From CAVQNQ01 sp963714205 (GTDB taxonomy: Bacteria > Acidobacteriota > Terriglobia > Bryobacterales > Bryobacteraceae): DNA of 64,000 nt. Each line of letters starts with the position of its first letter. The stretch's first letter is position 1. The notes under the pieces are model-generated. The model was not told the origin of the DNA and searched no databases. It saw only the letters and a program-made list of their open reading frames with translations. The position numbers and the translations under genes were made by a program. The stretch lies in the NCBI GenBank assembly GCA_963714205.1, contig CAVQNQ010000003.1, positions 124,001 to 188,000 on the forward strand, in the 5' to 3' direction. Below, in pieces: positions 1 to 10,064 of this stretch.

Positions 1-1004
1 GCACCGCCATGGGCTGCATGGTCACTTCCGATCAAAGCGTGGTGGAGCGCGCGGCCGATATCGGCATTAACTACTTCGATACCGCCCGCGTCTACCAGGG
101 CGGCAACAATGAGCGCATGGTAGGGGCGGCTCTCAAGAAATATCGCGACAAGGTCTACATCAGTACCAAGACGGGGGCCAAGGACCAGAAGTCGGCCCTC
201 TCGGACCTGGAAACCAGCCTGAAGGAGTTGCAGACCGATCACCTGGATGTCTGGCACCTCCATAGCCGGAGCACCCCGGCCGAGGTTAGCGATGACGTTC
301 TCGAGGCTCAGCGGATCGCCAAGCGGGACGGGAAGATCCGGTTCGCCGGCGTCAGCTTCCACGCCGGGCACGCGGAAATGATCCCAGCCATGCTCAAGCT
401 GAACCACTTCGACATTTTCCTGATGAGTTACAACTTCACCATGGATCCCGCCATCGACCCCCTGCTCGCGACAGCCCGCAAGGCCGGCGTGGGATTGGTT
501 GCCATGAAGGTCATGGCCGGCGGCGCTCGACCCACGTCGTTCTACAAGGTGGATCCGGAGAAGCTCAACAAGCTGACGCGCGAAGGAGCGCCGGTAGCGG
601 CCATCAAGTGGGTAATGAAGAACCCGAACGTCGATACGCTGATTCCGAGCATCGTGGACAACGAGCAGCTCGATCAGAACATCGCGGCCATGAGTTCCCC
701 GTTCACCGCCAGCGACGCCAAGCTGCTGGCTCAAAGGCTGGAAGAGATCAAGCCCCTCTACTGCCGTATGTGCGGCAAGTGCGATGGCCAGTGTTCCCAG
801 GGCCTCCCAGTGGCTGACGTGCTGCGCTTCCTGATGTACGCCGAGGGCTACGGCCAGTTCGCCCTGGGACGCGAGCATTTCAGAGCGCTGCCGGCCGAGC
901 TGGCCGCGGTGCGCTGCGGTTCGTGCTCCAACTGCACCGTCGAGTGCCCGCACGGAGTGCGGGTGGCCGCGCGTCTGCACACAGCACAGCAGCTCTTCGC
1001 CTGA
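1..1004 (+). CDS. Aldo/keto reductase with C-terminal 4Fe-4S motifs, 5' end cut by window
   Basis: The reading frame is open from the window edge to the stop at 1002-1004, so the start lies outside. The visible part is an aldo/keto reductase TIM barrel: an early NNERMVG helix after a D-T-A-R strand, then the usual substrate-pocket segments. The C-terminus adds two cysteine clusters, CRMCGKCDGQC and CGSCSNCTVECP, each of CxxCxxCxxxC form, which is typical of AKRs that bind 4Fe-4S clusters. The paralogue at 24150-25364 is collinear and starts with a Tat signal, so this copy probably does too; that part is inferred. It converges on the metallo-hydrolase gene at 1078. The substrate is unknown, but the neighbourhood suggests a sugar or sugar lactone. 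Confidence 0.9.
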   Translation, partial: TAMGCMVTSDQSVVERAADIGINYFDTARVYQGGNNERMVGAALKKYRDKVYISTKTGAKDQKSALSDLETSLKELQTDHLDVWHLHSRSTPAEVSDDVLEAQRIAKRDGKIRFAGVSFHAGHAEMIPAMLKLNHFDIFLMSYNFTMDPAIDPLLATARKAGVGLVAMKVMAGGARPTSFYKVDPEKLNKLTREGAPVAAIKWVMKNPNVDTLIPSIVDNEQLDQNIAAMSSPFTASDAKLLAQRLEEIKPLYCRMCGKCDGQCSQGLPVADVLRFLMYAEGYGQFALGREHFRALPAELAAVRCGSCSNCTVECPHGVRVAARLHTAQQLFA

Positions 1005-1028
1005 GGCACGGCATACGTTTGCCCTAAG

Positions 1029-1055
1029 GGGCGCGGCAAGGCGGCCGCCGCGCCC
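1029..1055. terminator. Hairpin between convergent genes
   Basis: A 9-bp perfect inverted repeat (1029-1037 with 1047-1055) with a 9-nt loop lies between two convergent stop codons. No T-run follows, so it is a structural guess at a bidirectional terminator. Confidence 0.4.
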
Positions 1056-1077
1056 TCCAGGTTGAAATCCACCGGGC

Positions 1078-2115
1078 CTACTTGCGCGGCTTATAGGTTT
1101 TGCTGAAGTTATTGCGCGAATTGGTTACCGTAAACGTGCCGTCTTTTTCGGCGGAAATTTTGATCCACTTGCCATCGGGGCTGCCCTCTATGTTGGCGAT
1201 GTAGTCCGGCTTGGTATTGGCCTTGTCTCCACTCGAGATCAAATAGTGCATCTGCCAATAATCCTCCAGCCCGGGCGATGATTCGATAATCTGAAATACC
1301 TCCGGCGCGGATCCCTTTCTCGCTCCATTGTCCGCGATCACCACCCGCGGGCGGAGCGCGTGCACCATTATGGGCGAGTTGGCGTTGTTGGTGCCGTGAT
1401 TGGCCGTCATGTAGAGATCCACCGTGCCCACGCGATTCATGGGGCAGAATAATTCGCGATCCTTGTTCCAGGTCAGATCGGCTGGATCCAACATACGGAA
1501 CTTGCCATACGTGTACAGAATCGTAATCGCCTGGGAGTTCTCGTTGGTGTCGTGGTTGTCCAGAATTCCGCGCTCATCGAGTCCCCAGACCTTACGGGGA
1601 GTCGTGTCGCAGGCGGGATTCGGCTGGCCTGCCCCCTTCAGCGGCTCCGTGATCGCCTTCCCCGCGGCCATTACCACCAGCGCGTCGAAGCCCTTGATCG
1701 GAATTCTGTCGCCGGCCTTCACCACGATGCGCTTGCCCTTGGCTGCGAGAGCCCAGTACGCATCCACGTTCTTGACATATCCGGGATCGGTCGTTTGAAC
1801 ATTCGCGCCGTGGTCCACAAAGTTTACCATGGGAATCTGCGCCGCCAGCTCGGGGACGCCGCCCACGTGGTCGCCATCGTAGTGCGACACCACCATGTAA
1901 TCGATCTTCTTTACGCCGGCGGCCTTACAGGCTTCCGCGACGCGGCCAACCTGGCGGCTGCCACCTACGTCGATAAGCATAGTCTCGCCCGAGGGCGAAA
2001 TCATCAGAAGCGACTTCCCGCCTTCCACATCGATGACATACATGTCGAGCGTCTTGGCCGCTGACAGGGCCGAGACCATCAAGAGAGCGAGCGCCGCGGT
2101 TTTTATGAGTCTCAT
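1078..2115 (-). CDS. Exported metallo-beta-lactamase-fold hydrolase
   Basis: 345 residues beginning with a Sec-type signal (MRLIKTAALALLMVSALSAA). The mature part has the ComEC-like MBL fold: a V-I-D-V-E-G-G strand, then the metal motif SHYDGDHVGG (HxDxDH form) near residue 78, and further histidines downstream including TANHGTNN. Such stand-alone MBL proteins act on unknown extracytoplasmic substrates; phosphodiesters are one possibility. The ribosome site upstream of ATG 2115 is weak. The gene is divergent from the sugar-binding-type protein at 2215 and convergent with the AKR gene. Fold assignment is firm, substrate is not. Confidence 0.85.
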   Translation of the reverse strand: MRLIKTAALALLMVSALSAAKTLDMYVIDVEGGKSLLMISPSGETMLIDVGGSRQVGRVAEACKAAGVKKIDYMVVSHYDGDHVGGVPELAAQIPMVNFVDHGANVQTTDPGYVKNVDAYWALAAKGKRIVVKAGDRIPIKGFDALVVMAAGKAITEPLKGAGQPNPACDTTPRKVWGLDERGILDNHDTNENSQAITILYTYGKFRMLDPADLTWNKDRELFCPMNRVGTVDLYMTANHGTNNANSPIMVHALRPRVVIADNGARKGSAPEVFQIIESSPGLEDYWQMHYLISSGDKANTKPDYIANIEGSPDGKWIKISAEKDGTFTVTNSRNNFSKTYKPRK

Positions 2116-2214
2116 TGTCTATATCATCCACCATCCAGCCGGCGCCGGCACGCCCCCACGCGCTCCCGACGGAAGTGGTTCGGTTTACAATGTATGGTCT
2201 CTGGAGGAAAACAA

Positions 2215-3213
2215 ATGTCCGCCAAGTGGATTTGCAGCCTCGTTTTCGTGGCTCTGATAGCCGTCCTTTGCATAGCCCCCGCGGGTATGGCTCTGGAACG
2301 GCAAGATATCACTTTCAAAGTCTTTCAATTCCCCTCGAATTTGAAGCCGCGCATCGACGGCAATGCCGACGATTGGAAAATCGTCCCCGACGATTATGCC
2401 GTTACCATGGATCAGTTCATGGATACCGAGCAGGGCCATGGCCTCACCCATGATCCGAAAAAGATGGACGTGAAGATCAAGGTCGGCTGGGTCAAAGGCG
2501 AAAACCGCCTGTACTTCCTTTACGAGGCGTACAAAGGCTATTGGGATTTCTCCCTCCCGGGCTTGCACAACGATATCTTCGAAGTGGTCGTGGATGGCGA
2601 TCTATCGGGCGGGCCGCTGATCGACCAGTATCACCGCGAACTCTTCATCCCCGAAATCGTGGGGAAATCGGCGTCCGTTCTGGACCCGCGCATCGATCGC
2701 GAGACGGCCTCGCGGCAGACCCACGGCGTCACGGCCCAGAATTATCACATCTTCACGCCGCCAGGTCCGGGCAAGAACTGGGCCATGGAGTGGGGCTGCC
2801 CGCAGTACGGGATCGATGAGCCTTATTCAGAGCACGCCTACAATTACAGCTTCAAGCCGGGGGAATCCGGGAAGCTTACCCTGGAGTTCTACATCACTCC
2901 GTTCGACTATTCTGGTTGCGAAGGCCCGTGGCGCGCGCTGGAAACCCAGTTGACGGAGAACAAGCTGATCGGGATGGGCTTGGGGCTGATCGACTGGGAG
3001 GGCGCGGACGCCAAGCAGCGCTACGCTTTCTGGAACATCTCGCACCAGCAGTTCTGGTACGGCGACGCGTCTCTGCTGGTAGGCTTCAAGTTGATGCCGT
3101 TGGAGCCGCAGTTCCAAAACAGCGTGGAGCCCAAGTACCCTGTGTCGGGCGAGGGCTTCCCTGGCGGCGAGGGCGGGCGCGGCGGACGCGGACAGAGGCC
3201 GCCCGCGAAGTAA
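2215..3213 (+). CDS. Exported carbohydrate-binding (family 9-like) protein
   Basis: 332 residues. The ATG at 2215 is preferred over an in-frame ATG at 2194 because GGAGGA sits 6 nt upstream. A signal peptide (about residues 1-26) is followed by a beta-sandwich of the DOMON/CBM9-like type, recognised by PRIDGNADDW near residue 47 and the alternating KIKVGWVKGENRLYFLYEAY strands. A glycine/arginine-rich tail ends the protein, as in the cupin at 9016. Such proteins bind sugars or heme; with GH35 and GH50-like genes directly downstream, sugar binding is the better guess. No catalytic motif was seen. Confidence 0.65.
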   Translation: MSAKWICSLVFVALIAVLCIAPAGMALERQDITFKVFQFPSNLKPRIDGNADDWKIVPDDYAVTMDQFMDTEQGHGLTHDPKKMDVKIKVGWVKGENRLYFLYEAYKGYWDFSLPGLHNDIFEVVVDGDLSGGPLIDQYHRELFIPEIVGKSASVLDPRIDRETASRQTHGVTAQNYHIFTPPGPGKNWAMEWGCPQYGIDEPYSEHAYNYSFKPGESGKLTLEFYITPFDYSGCEGPWRALETQLTENKLIGMGLGLIDWEGADAKQRYAFWNISHQQFWYGDASLLVGFKLMPLEPQFQNSVEPKYPVSGEGFPGGEGGRGGRGQRPPAK

Positions 3214-3409
3214 CAGCTTACCCTGCGCCCCGGCCGGGTCGTCCGGCTCGGCGTGTCTCCGTTCGGCGCGCCGATCGCGCTGGAGGTCATTTTCGAGGTG
3301 GCGGGGTAAGACAAGCTCCGATATCGGGACAGAGCACGGGATGGGCAACCTCGCTGGGCGGCTCGACGGGTTGCACGCCATGATACATTGATGTGGCGAG
3401 GCAATCCTG

Positions 3410-5029
3410 ATGATTCATCTGAAGTCGGCTGCCCGGCTCGCGTTGCTCGTGTCCGGGACGGCCTTGCTCGTGCTCGCGCAGAGCAAGCCAATTCCGCAGT
3501 TGTTCAAAAAAGGCGGCCAGTACAGCCTGCTGGTCGATGGCAAGCCGTTTATCATCCTCGGCGGGCAGGTGAATAACCCTTCCGCCTTTCCGGACCGTAT
3601 GCAGCGGGCCTGGCCCAAGTTCAAGGCGCTGCACGCCAATACCATCGAGTTTCCCGTTTACTGGGACTCCATCGAGCCCGAGGAAGGCCGTTTCGATTTC
3701 AGCGGCGTCGACGAAATCCTGCGCGGTTTGCGCCAGCAGAACCTCAAGGCCATCCTGTTGTGGTTTGGCACCTGGAAAAACGGCGCCATGGATTACACTC
3801 CCGCCTGGGTGAAATCCGACCCGGCGCGGTTCCCCAGGGTGATCGATTCCGGCGGCAAGCCCATCCGCGTGCTTTCACCGCATGGGCAGGCCACCTTCGA
3901 TGCTGACAAAACGGCCTATACCGCGCTCATGCGGCATATCCGCGACTTCGATCAGGCCGACCGCACCGTGATCCTGATGCAGGTGGAAAACGAGTCGGGC
4001 CTGCTCGGCAGCGTTCGCGACTACTCGCCCGCGGCTACTAAGCTGTTTAACGGCCCCGTGCCCGCGGCCCTCGTTACCGCGCTGAAGAAACAGCCTGGAA
4101 CGTGGAAGGAAGTCTTTGGCGCGCGGCTGGCGGAGGAGAGCTTCACGGTCTACTACCTTTCCACTTACATCGACGCCATAGCCAAAGCCGGCAAGGAGAT
4201 CTACCCGTTGCCGACCTATGTCAATTGCTGGATGGGCGGCGACAACACCAACGACAATTTCGACGTGTGGGACCGGCCCGGCGAAGGCTACCCGAGCGGC
4301 GGCCCCGTGACGCACATGATCGATCTCTGGAAGGCCTCCGCCCCCGACATCGACGTGATCGGCCCGGATATTTATCACCAGTCCCCGATCATCTATCGCA
4401 CCATTCTCTCCAGCTATCACCGGCCCGATAACCCGCTGATGGTGGTCGAGACCGGCGGCGGAGTGAATTTCGCCCGCTACATGTTTCTCGCCATCGCCGA
4501 GCATTCGGCGATCGGTTTCACGCCTTACGGAGTGGATGGCGGCGCACCGGGCGGGATCAGCCCGCAGTTCGCCGATCATGCCGCGAACTTTGGCCTCATC
4601 GAGTCCGCCGTGCCTGTGATCGCCAATTTGCAGGCGGCCGGGAAGTTGCAGTGCGCCGTCGAAGAAGACGCCATCCGCAGCCGCACGCTCATCTTCGACA
4701 ATTACGACATCTTCGTTCACTTCCGTCCCATGGTGAGAGCCTCCGGTTTGCCCCTCGCGGCCACCGGGCCTGCACAGCCGTCCGGGCGCGTGATGGTCGG
4801 CCAGTTGGGGCCCGACGAATTCCTGATCATGGGATTCGACGCGGACCTCGACTTCCGGCCCGCGTGGGGATCTTCCTTCACCGGCGCGCAGTTCGTCCAG
4901 GTGGAAGAAGGCGTCTACGACAACGGGGTCTGGAAGCGGACCGAGATCCGCAATGGAGATTTCAGCACCCGCGGCATCTCATTGCCGGGCAAGGGAGCCA
5001 TGGTGCGCGCCAAAGCAGTGCGGTATTGA
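3410..5029 (+). CDS. Exported GH35-type beta-galactosidase-like protein (subfamily A)
   Basis: 539 residues. A signal peptide ends after LVLAQ (about residue 24). The TIM barrel opens with the GH35 sequence VDGKPFIILGGQVNN. The acid/base motif QVENESG places Glu at about residue 195 and the nucleophile segment VVETGGG places Glu at about 347, both in the expected order. The C-terminal 130 residues resemble the DUF5597 domain found behind such barrels. It probably removes beta-galactosyl residues from plant-type glycans in the periplasm or outside the cell. The downstream GH50-like gene starts 15 nt after the stop, so the two are likely one operon. Paralogues of the same subfamily are at 7048-8681 and 13875-15497. 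Confidence 0.9.
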   Translation: MIHLKSAARLALLVSGTALLVLAQSKPIPQLFKKGGQYSLLVDGKPFIILGGQVNNPSAFPDRMQRAWPKFKALHANTIEFPVYWDSIEPEEGRFDFSGVDEILRGLRQQNLKAILLWFGTWKNGAMDYTPAWVKSDPARFPRVIDSGGKPIRVLSPHGQATFDADKTAYTALMRHIRDFDQADRTVILMQVENESGLLGSVRDYSPAATKLFNGPVPAALVTALKKQPGTWKEVFGARLAEESFTVYYLSTYIDAIAKAGKEIYPLPTYVNCWMGGDNTNDNFDVWDRPGEGYPSGGPVTHMIDLWKASAPDIDVIGPDIYHQSPIIYRTILSSYHRPDNPLMVVETGGGVNFARYMFLAIAEHSAIGFTPYGVDGGAPGGISPQFADHAANFGLIESAVPVIANLQAAGKLQCAVEEDAIRSRTLIFDNYDIFVHFRPMVRASGLPLAATGPAQPSGRVMVGQLGPDEFLIMGFDADLDFRPAWGSSFTGAQFVQVEEGVYDNGVWKRTEIRNGDFSTRGISLPGKGAMVRAKAVRY

Positions 5030-5043
5030 TTCAAGGAGATTCG

Positions 5044-6975
5044 ATGAAACCAGTCTTGGTTTTGGCGATCCTGCTTTCGGGCGCCATAGCCGGCGCTCAG
5101 ACCAAGCGGCTAACCTTCGAAGGAACCCAGGCCATTCATAAGTTCGCTCTCAAAGATCTCGGCCCGGACTTCCCCTCGGATTGGTCCGCTTTCGAATATC
5201 TCGTAATGGAGCTCCGAACCTCCACTCCGCAGCGCTTTCACTTGATCATCCAGGACAAAACCGGCGTCCGGCGCCTCGGATTTCAGCCCTTCGGCCAGAA
5301 CGTATGGCTTCGGGCGGCCGTTCCACTCAAGCTCTTCGAGGGGCGCGACCAGTCCGGCTTCGATCTGGCATCCGCCACCAATCGCCCCTTCCATTCTTAT
5401 TGGCTCTCGGTCTGGGGTCCTTTTGGCCCTATCCATGACGTCCAGGCATTAGTGCTTATGATGGACTACCCGCTCAATCACCCGGTCGTCGAAATCCGCT
5501 CCATCCGGCTCGCTAAAGACGACCCCGGCTCCGAGATCCTGGAGAAGCTGCCCGTCATCGATGAATTCGGACAATGGGCCCACGCGGATTGGCCCCGCAA
5601 GATCAAGAGTCTGGAACAACTCAAGCGGGACTGGGCGGACGAAGAAAAGGGCTTCACGCCCAACGCTTTCGGCTACTGCAAGTACAGCGGCTACCAGTCA
5701 ACCAAGGCCAAGGCTACGGGCTTCTTCCGCGTGGAGCAGATCGCGGGAAAGTGGTGGTTCGTGGACCCCGATGGCCACCTTTACCTTTCCATGGCCGTGC
5801 CGGGTATGGCGGGCGGAGGCGCCGAGACAAATGCCTCCGGCCGCGAGGCTTACTACAAGGCGCTCCCGCCTTTGGAAATCGCGCCTCGCGGCGCAGGCGC
5901 CGGAGGCGGGCAATCAGCCGCATTCCGGGCCTGGAACCTCTTTCGCCGCTACGGCTCGGAGTGGCCAGCCAAGGCCGGCGATATGGAATTGCGGCGCGCC
6001 GAAGGCTGGGGCTTGACCAGCATTGTTTCGCGCGGCACGGAAACCCAGCAGCGCAAACCTTATCTCGCGTATTTCAATACGCTCCCGCGCGGCAACGCCA
6101 GTAAGATCGCGATCAACCTGGGAATGCCCGATGTCTACTCGCCGGAATTCGCCCAGTTCCTCGAAGAAGCCGCCAAGTCTCAGCTCGCGCCGCGCAAAGA
6201 CGACCCCTGGCTGATCGGTTATTTCATCGGCAATGAACCGCCCTGGCCGCGCCGCGAATCGGAAGTCATCGACATGTATCTGGCCGGCCCGCCCTCCGCC
6301 ATGCAGAGCGAAATCAAGCGGTTTCTCGCACAGGGAGACAGCCCCGAACGCCGCCGTCAATTCGTGGTTGCAGCGTTTGACAAATACCTGGCCATGGTGG
6401 CCGCGACGCTCAAGAAATACGACCCCAATCACCTCAACCTGGGCATTCGCTTCGGCGGCAACCCTCCCGATTATATTTCCAGGGCCGCGCACGTCTTCGA
6501 TGTTTACAGCCTGAACACCTATGAGTACGAACCGACCAAGCAATTGAAGGCCGCCTACGAGCTCTCCGGGCGCCCGGTGATTATCGGCGAGTTTCATTTC
6601 GGCGTTCCGGCGGATGGTCTCGGGGCCGGCCTGGTTCAGGTGCGCGATCAGAACGAGCGTGGAGTAGCCTACCGCTACTACGTCGAGCAGGCCGCGGCGC
6701 TGCCCGGTTTCCTCGGCGCGGGCTATTTCACCGGTATCGACGAGTCCGTTACCGGACGCATGGATGGCGAGAACTATAACATCGGCTTTGTGGATGTTAC
6801 CGACCGTGCCTATCCCGAGATTGTGTCAGCCGCCAAGGAGACCCTCAAACGGCTGCTGGACGTCCACTCCGGCAAGATCCCGGCCTTTAATCAAAGGCCC
6901 AAGGCTTCGGATGCCGGAACTCCCGAGACACCCTGGACTGATGAAGACCACGGCTATAAGTTCAACCTGAATTAG
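5044..6975 (+). CDS. Exported GH50-like (beta-agarase-like) glycoside hydrolase
   Basis: 643 residues. The start at 5044 has AAGGAG 5 nt upstream and a signal peptide ending ...GAIAGAQ; the frame is open further upstream but only as a shadow of the GH35 gene. Residues 20-165 form an N-terminal beta-sandwich, then DEFGQWAHADWP and FFRVEQIAGKWWFVDPDG introduce a clan GH-A barrel of the GH50 type. IGNEPPWP carries the candidate acid/base Glu and VIIGEFHFG the candidate nucleophile. Classic GH50 enzymes cut agarose. In a soil-type acidobacterium the substrate may be another galactan, which fits the adjacent GH35 gene. Confidence 0.75.
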   Translation: MKPVLVLAILLSGAIAGAQTKRLTFEGTQAIHKFALKDLGPDFPSDWSAFEYLVMELRTSTPQRFHLIIQDKTGVRRLGFQPFGQNVWLRAAVPLKLFEGRDQSGFDLASATNRPFHSYWLSVWGPFGPIHDVQALVLMMDYPLNHPVVEIRSIRLAKDDPGSEILEKLPVIDEFGQWAHADWPRKIKSLEQLKRDWADEEKGFTPNAFGYCKYSGYQSTKAKATGFFRVEQIAGKWWFVDPDGHLYLSMAVPGMAGGGAETNASGREAYYKALPPLEIAPRGAGAGGGQSAAFRAWNLFRRYGSEWPAKAGDMELRRAEGWGLTSIVSRGTETQQRKPYLAYFNTLPRGNASKIAINLGMPDVYSPEFAQFLEEAAKSQLAPRKDDPWLIGYFIGNEPPWPRRESEVIDMYLAGPPSAMQSEIKRFLAQGDSPERRRQFVVAAFDKYLAMVAATLKKYDPNHLNLGIRFGGNPPDYISRAAHVFDVYSLNTYEYEPTKQLKAAYELSGRPVIIGEFHFGVPADGLGAGLVQVRDQNERGVAYRYYVEQAAALPGFLGAGYFTGIDESVTGRMDGENYNIGFVDVTDRAYPEIVSAAKETLKRLLDVHSGKIPAFNQRPKASDAGTPETPWTDEDHGYKFNLN

Positions 6976-7000
6976 AGAACCGTGAATCGCTGGGGCAAGC

Positions 7001-7034
7001 CATGGGCCGGCCGCCATGATGCCGCCGGCCCATG
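7001..7034. terminator. Hairpin between convergent genes
   Basis: Perfect 11-bp arms (7001-7011 and 7024-7034) separated by 12 nt, lying between the stop of the GH50-like gene and the stop of the minus-strand GH35-like gene. There is no T-run on either side. The position supports a bidirectional terminator role. Confidence 0.5.
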
Positions 7035-7047
7035 ATTCAGTTCAGGC

Positions 7048-8681
7048 TCAATTCCACTGGAGCTTTACGCGGAACATGGCGCCTTCTTTCGGCAGCGTCA
7101 CGCCGCGCGCCGGAGCAGTCGCGGGCAGGGTATTGGTCGCCGTCCACACGCCATCTTTGTAAAGGCCCTGTTCGATCGACACAAACTTGCCTTCCTTGTG
7201 GCCCGAAGTGACGGGCGGCCGGAAATCCACGGTCGTGTCGAACCCCAGAATCAGGAACTCATCCGGCTGCAATTGAGCCAGTATGACGCGGCCCGACGGA
7301 ATAGTGGGGGGACCCTTGGGCTCGGCCCAACTGGGTTGCTTGGCCATCGCGGGAGGGAACATCGTCAGCACGTCCCATCGGTCGAAGGAGAGTTGGCGGC
7401 CGGGAATGTTCTCCTCTTCAATCGACGACTGCAGCCGCTTGGTTCCCCTGAGTTCCATGATGACGGGCGCGGCATTCGCCAGCAGCCCGAAATTTGCCGC
7501 CATGTCCGCGAACCCGGGGCCGAAGTCGGCGCCGCCGGCAGTCGCTCCGTAACCCTCCATCCCCACGCCGAACTGCGCATATCCGATCGCCCCGAATTCG
7601 CCCACGGCCATGAAGCAGAAGCGCGCGAACTCCATTCCATGTCCGGTCTCGATGATGAGCAGCGGATTGTCGGGACGCGCGTACCGCGAAATGATGGTCC
7701 GATAGATGACGCCGGAACGGTGGTAAATGTCGGGCGCGATGAGGTCGATCGCCGGCGCCGCGGCTTTCCACCAGGCCAGCGTGTGCGATTGACCTCCGCC
7801 GCTGGGATAACTGTCGCCCGGCCGGTCGAAATCATAGAACCGGTCGTTCGTCCCGGCGCCGCCCATCCACACGTTCTCGTACATCGGCAAAGGATACACG
7901 TCCTTTCCGGCCTGAGCGACCGCGTTGATGTACTTCGCCATATAGTAAGTCGTGAAGGCTTCGTCGGCGAACTGGCGGCCGAAGCACTGTGTCCACGTTC
8001 CGGGTTTCCGCTTGAGAGCGGTGACGAACTCGTCGGGCACGGGACCGTTGAACAGCTTGTTGGCTTCCGGCGAGTGGTCGCGCGCGGGGCCTACGATTCC
8101 GGCTCGTTCTCGACCTGCACCAGGATCACGGTCCGATCGTTGTCGTCGATCTCCTTGATGTTTTTCAGCAAGGCGCCGAAGGCCTTGCGGTCGGCTTCCA
8201 GGGTCGCCGCGCCGTGCGGCGAGAGCGATTTGGAAGGCTTCCCGTCCGCATCGAGAGCGGTCGGAAAACGCTTGGGATTTGACGTGATCCAATCGGGGAG
8301 ATACGTGGTCTCGTCGCCCTTCCAGGTGCCGAACCAGAGCACGTCGGCCCTCAGGCCGTGCGCGCGAATGTCACGGATGATCTGGTCGAAGGCGGTGAAA
8401 TTAAACTGCCCCTCTTGAGGTTCGATCAGCTTCCAGGTGACCGGAAACTCGACTGTGTTCGCGTTATACGCCTTGAAGCCGGGCAGCACTTTGGCCATCT
8501 CTTCCGGGACGAACACCTTGTTGTCGACTTGCCCTCCCAGGAAGAGAAACGGCTTTCCATCGACGATAAAGCTGGACCGCATGCCTTTGTTGACCAGTTG
8601 AGGAATCGGCTTGCTTTGGGCGAGCGCGATACAAGCCGTTGCGGTCAGGAGAAGCGACACTTTTGCAAACCTGCGCGACAT
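7048..8681 (-). pseudogene. GH35-type beta-galactosidase-like gene, one frameshift
   Basis: The N-terminal part (ATG 8681, GAAGAGG 6 nt upstream; signal MSRRFAKVSLLLTATACIALAQ) reads to QVENEP and then hits a stop. The C-terminal part resumes in another frame at GPARDHSPEANKLFNGP, as in intact paralogues. Restoring a single G near 8098-8103 gives ENEPGIVG and a continuous protein of about 544 residues, of the same subfamily as 3410-5029. The break falls directly after the catalytic acid/base Glu. The nucleophile region (IIETGHG) and the C-terminal domain are otherwise preserved, so this is either a fresh null allele or a one-base sequence error. Confidence 0.85.
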
Positions 8682-9015
8682 AGTAAACCTCTTCATAATT
8701 GTTTTGACTGCATTAAGACTGCCGGCCGGGACCCACGGAGGAGCTGCCGCCCGCCCAGTTTGGTATCCCGATTCCGGAAAATTCGATTGAGGTTCAGAAT
8801 ACACCTTTGGTTCACCGGCTGCAATTGCGCGAGTCCCCAGGCATCCCGGCTTCACTCGCGGGCGGTGGCTGGCGCGTTTCCGCGCCGGGGGGGGCGCGGC
8901 GCGGCACGGCAGATCGAGCTCGTCGAAAGCTGTTACAATCGTCGCAACCGGGCTTGGCGTTCCGCGCAGCGCGGCAGATTTCCGTGCGGAAGTGCCGCCC
9001 CGAAAGAGGCAGATT
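8682..9015. promoter_or_regulatory. Divergent intergenic region between GH35-like and cupin genes
   Basis: A 334-base gap with no gene. It must hold both promoters. A TACAAT hexamer at 8934-8939 is a plausible -10 box for the cupin gene, about 75 nt before its start. On the minus strand, GGTGTATTCTGAA (8793-8805) recurs upstream of the GH35-like gene at 28349. Confidence 0.45.
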
Positions 9016-9936
9016 ATGAAAATAAAATACGCGGCAATGCTGCTATCCATATGCGTGAGCGGCGCGATCGCCCAACCATCGCCCGGCTACCAACTACCGA
9101 CCGGATTCGTCCACACCGATGAACTCGCCTGGGGAAGCATGGGCGCTTACGGGCCGGGGACTTCCGCCAAGGCGGTGTTCACCAAGGACGTGTATGTGGA
9201 CAACCTAGTCACTGGCATGTGGGTGGTAAGAGTGGACCCAGGCGGGCAGTTTACGGTAACTACATCTCCCAAGGAAGACTTGGCATTCTTTGTTTCCAAG
9301 GGTACTGGGAAGTTTACCCTGGGCGAGGAACAGATCGACACCAAGCCCGGGGATGGTTATGGCGTTCCGGCGGGGACGAAATATGGGCTGGCGAACAACG
9401 GAACCGAACCCGTCGAGTTGCTGATGTACTCCGCCCCAGTGGCAGGTCCTAACCCTGCAAACAAGCCTGCAAAAGGACGGACGGATGACATGGAGTGGAC
9501 GCCGAATAATGTCCATGGCCCCGGATGTGACCAGAAGTTTGTGCTCCGCGGCGGTTTCAGCTCGGTGATCCGGAATATGTGGTTGATGCGGGGCAATCCA
9601 GGCTCCATCAACATGATTCACTCCGGCGGCGATATGCAGATCATGTATTTGTGGGTGGCCCCGGTACCCTCGGCAACCCCCCGGGACAGCCGTACGTATG
9701 GCGCCCGCATCATCCTGAGGGACCACATCATGCAGGCCAGGCAGGGAGACGTATTCTATGCGGCCGGCGCGCCCCGGCGCGACGAGCACGGCCTGTTTGA
9801 CGAGAGTCCCAAAGATCCGCTCATCTACATTGCCATCGGAGCCCTCCCTCCGGGAGCAAATCCTTATCCCGCGGGCGGCCGGCGCGGCGGGCGCGGCGGC
9901 CCTGAGGCCGGCGGACCCCCGCAACCCGGGCGATAG
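9016..9936 (+). CDS. Exported cupin-domain protein
   Basis: 306 residues. ATG 9016 is chosen over an upstream in-frame start because AAGAGG lies 6 nt before it and a signal peptide (MKIKYAAMLLSICVSGAIAQ) follows. A first cupin barrel is visible at about residues 70-140: a glycine-rich turn, the FTLGEEQIDTKPGDGYGVPAG strand pair, then a CLM-type strand. A second barrel-like half follows around residues 180-270, with MIHSGGDMQIM and the RQGDVFYAAGAP turn. The tail is rich in Gly, Arg and Pro. The cupin metal histidines are not obvious, so catalysis is uncertain; sugar-binding or isomerase-like roles are possible. Confidence 0.7.
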   Translation: MKIKYAAMLLSICVSGAIAQPSPGYQLPTGFVHTDELAWGSMGAYGPGTSAKAVFTKDVYVDNLVTGMWVVRVDPGGQFTVTTSPKEDLAFFVSKGTGKFTLGEEQIDTKPGDGYGVPAGTKYGLANNGTEPVELLMYSAPVAGPNPANKPAKGRTDDMEWTPNNVHGPGCDQKFVLRGGFSSVIRNMWLMRGNPGSINMIHSGGDMQIMYLWVAPVPSATPRDSRTYGARIILRDHIMQARQGDVFYAAGAPRRDEHGLFDESPKDPLIYIAIGALPPGANPYPAGGRRGGRGGPEAGGPPQPGR

Positions 9937-10064
9937 CCCACTCAAAGCGATATTTCGAAAGGGGAACCTCGCCTGGCGTTACTGCAGGTTCCCCGCATCG
10001 AACTCCTCTTCGCCGCGATGCCGATTATCGAACCGCACGGGGGCGCAGTCCTGGAGGGTCAAGC

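Noticed and set aside
3875..4720. 281-codon minus-strand frame over the first GH35 gene
   Set aside because: Shadow of a conserved coding frame; no independent signal.
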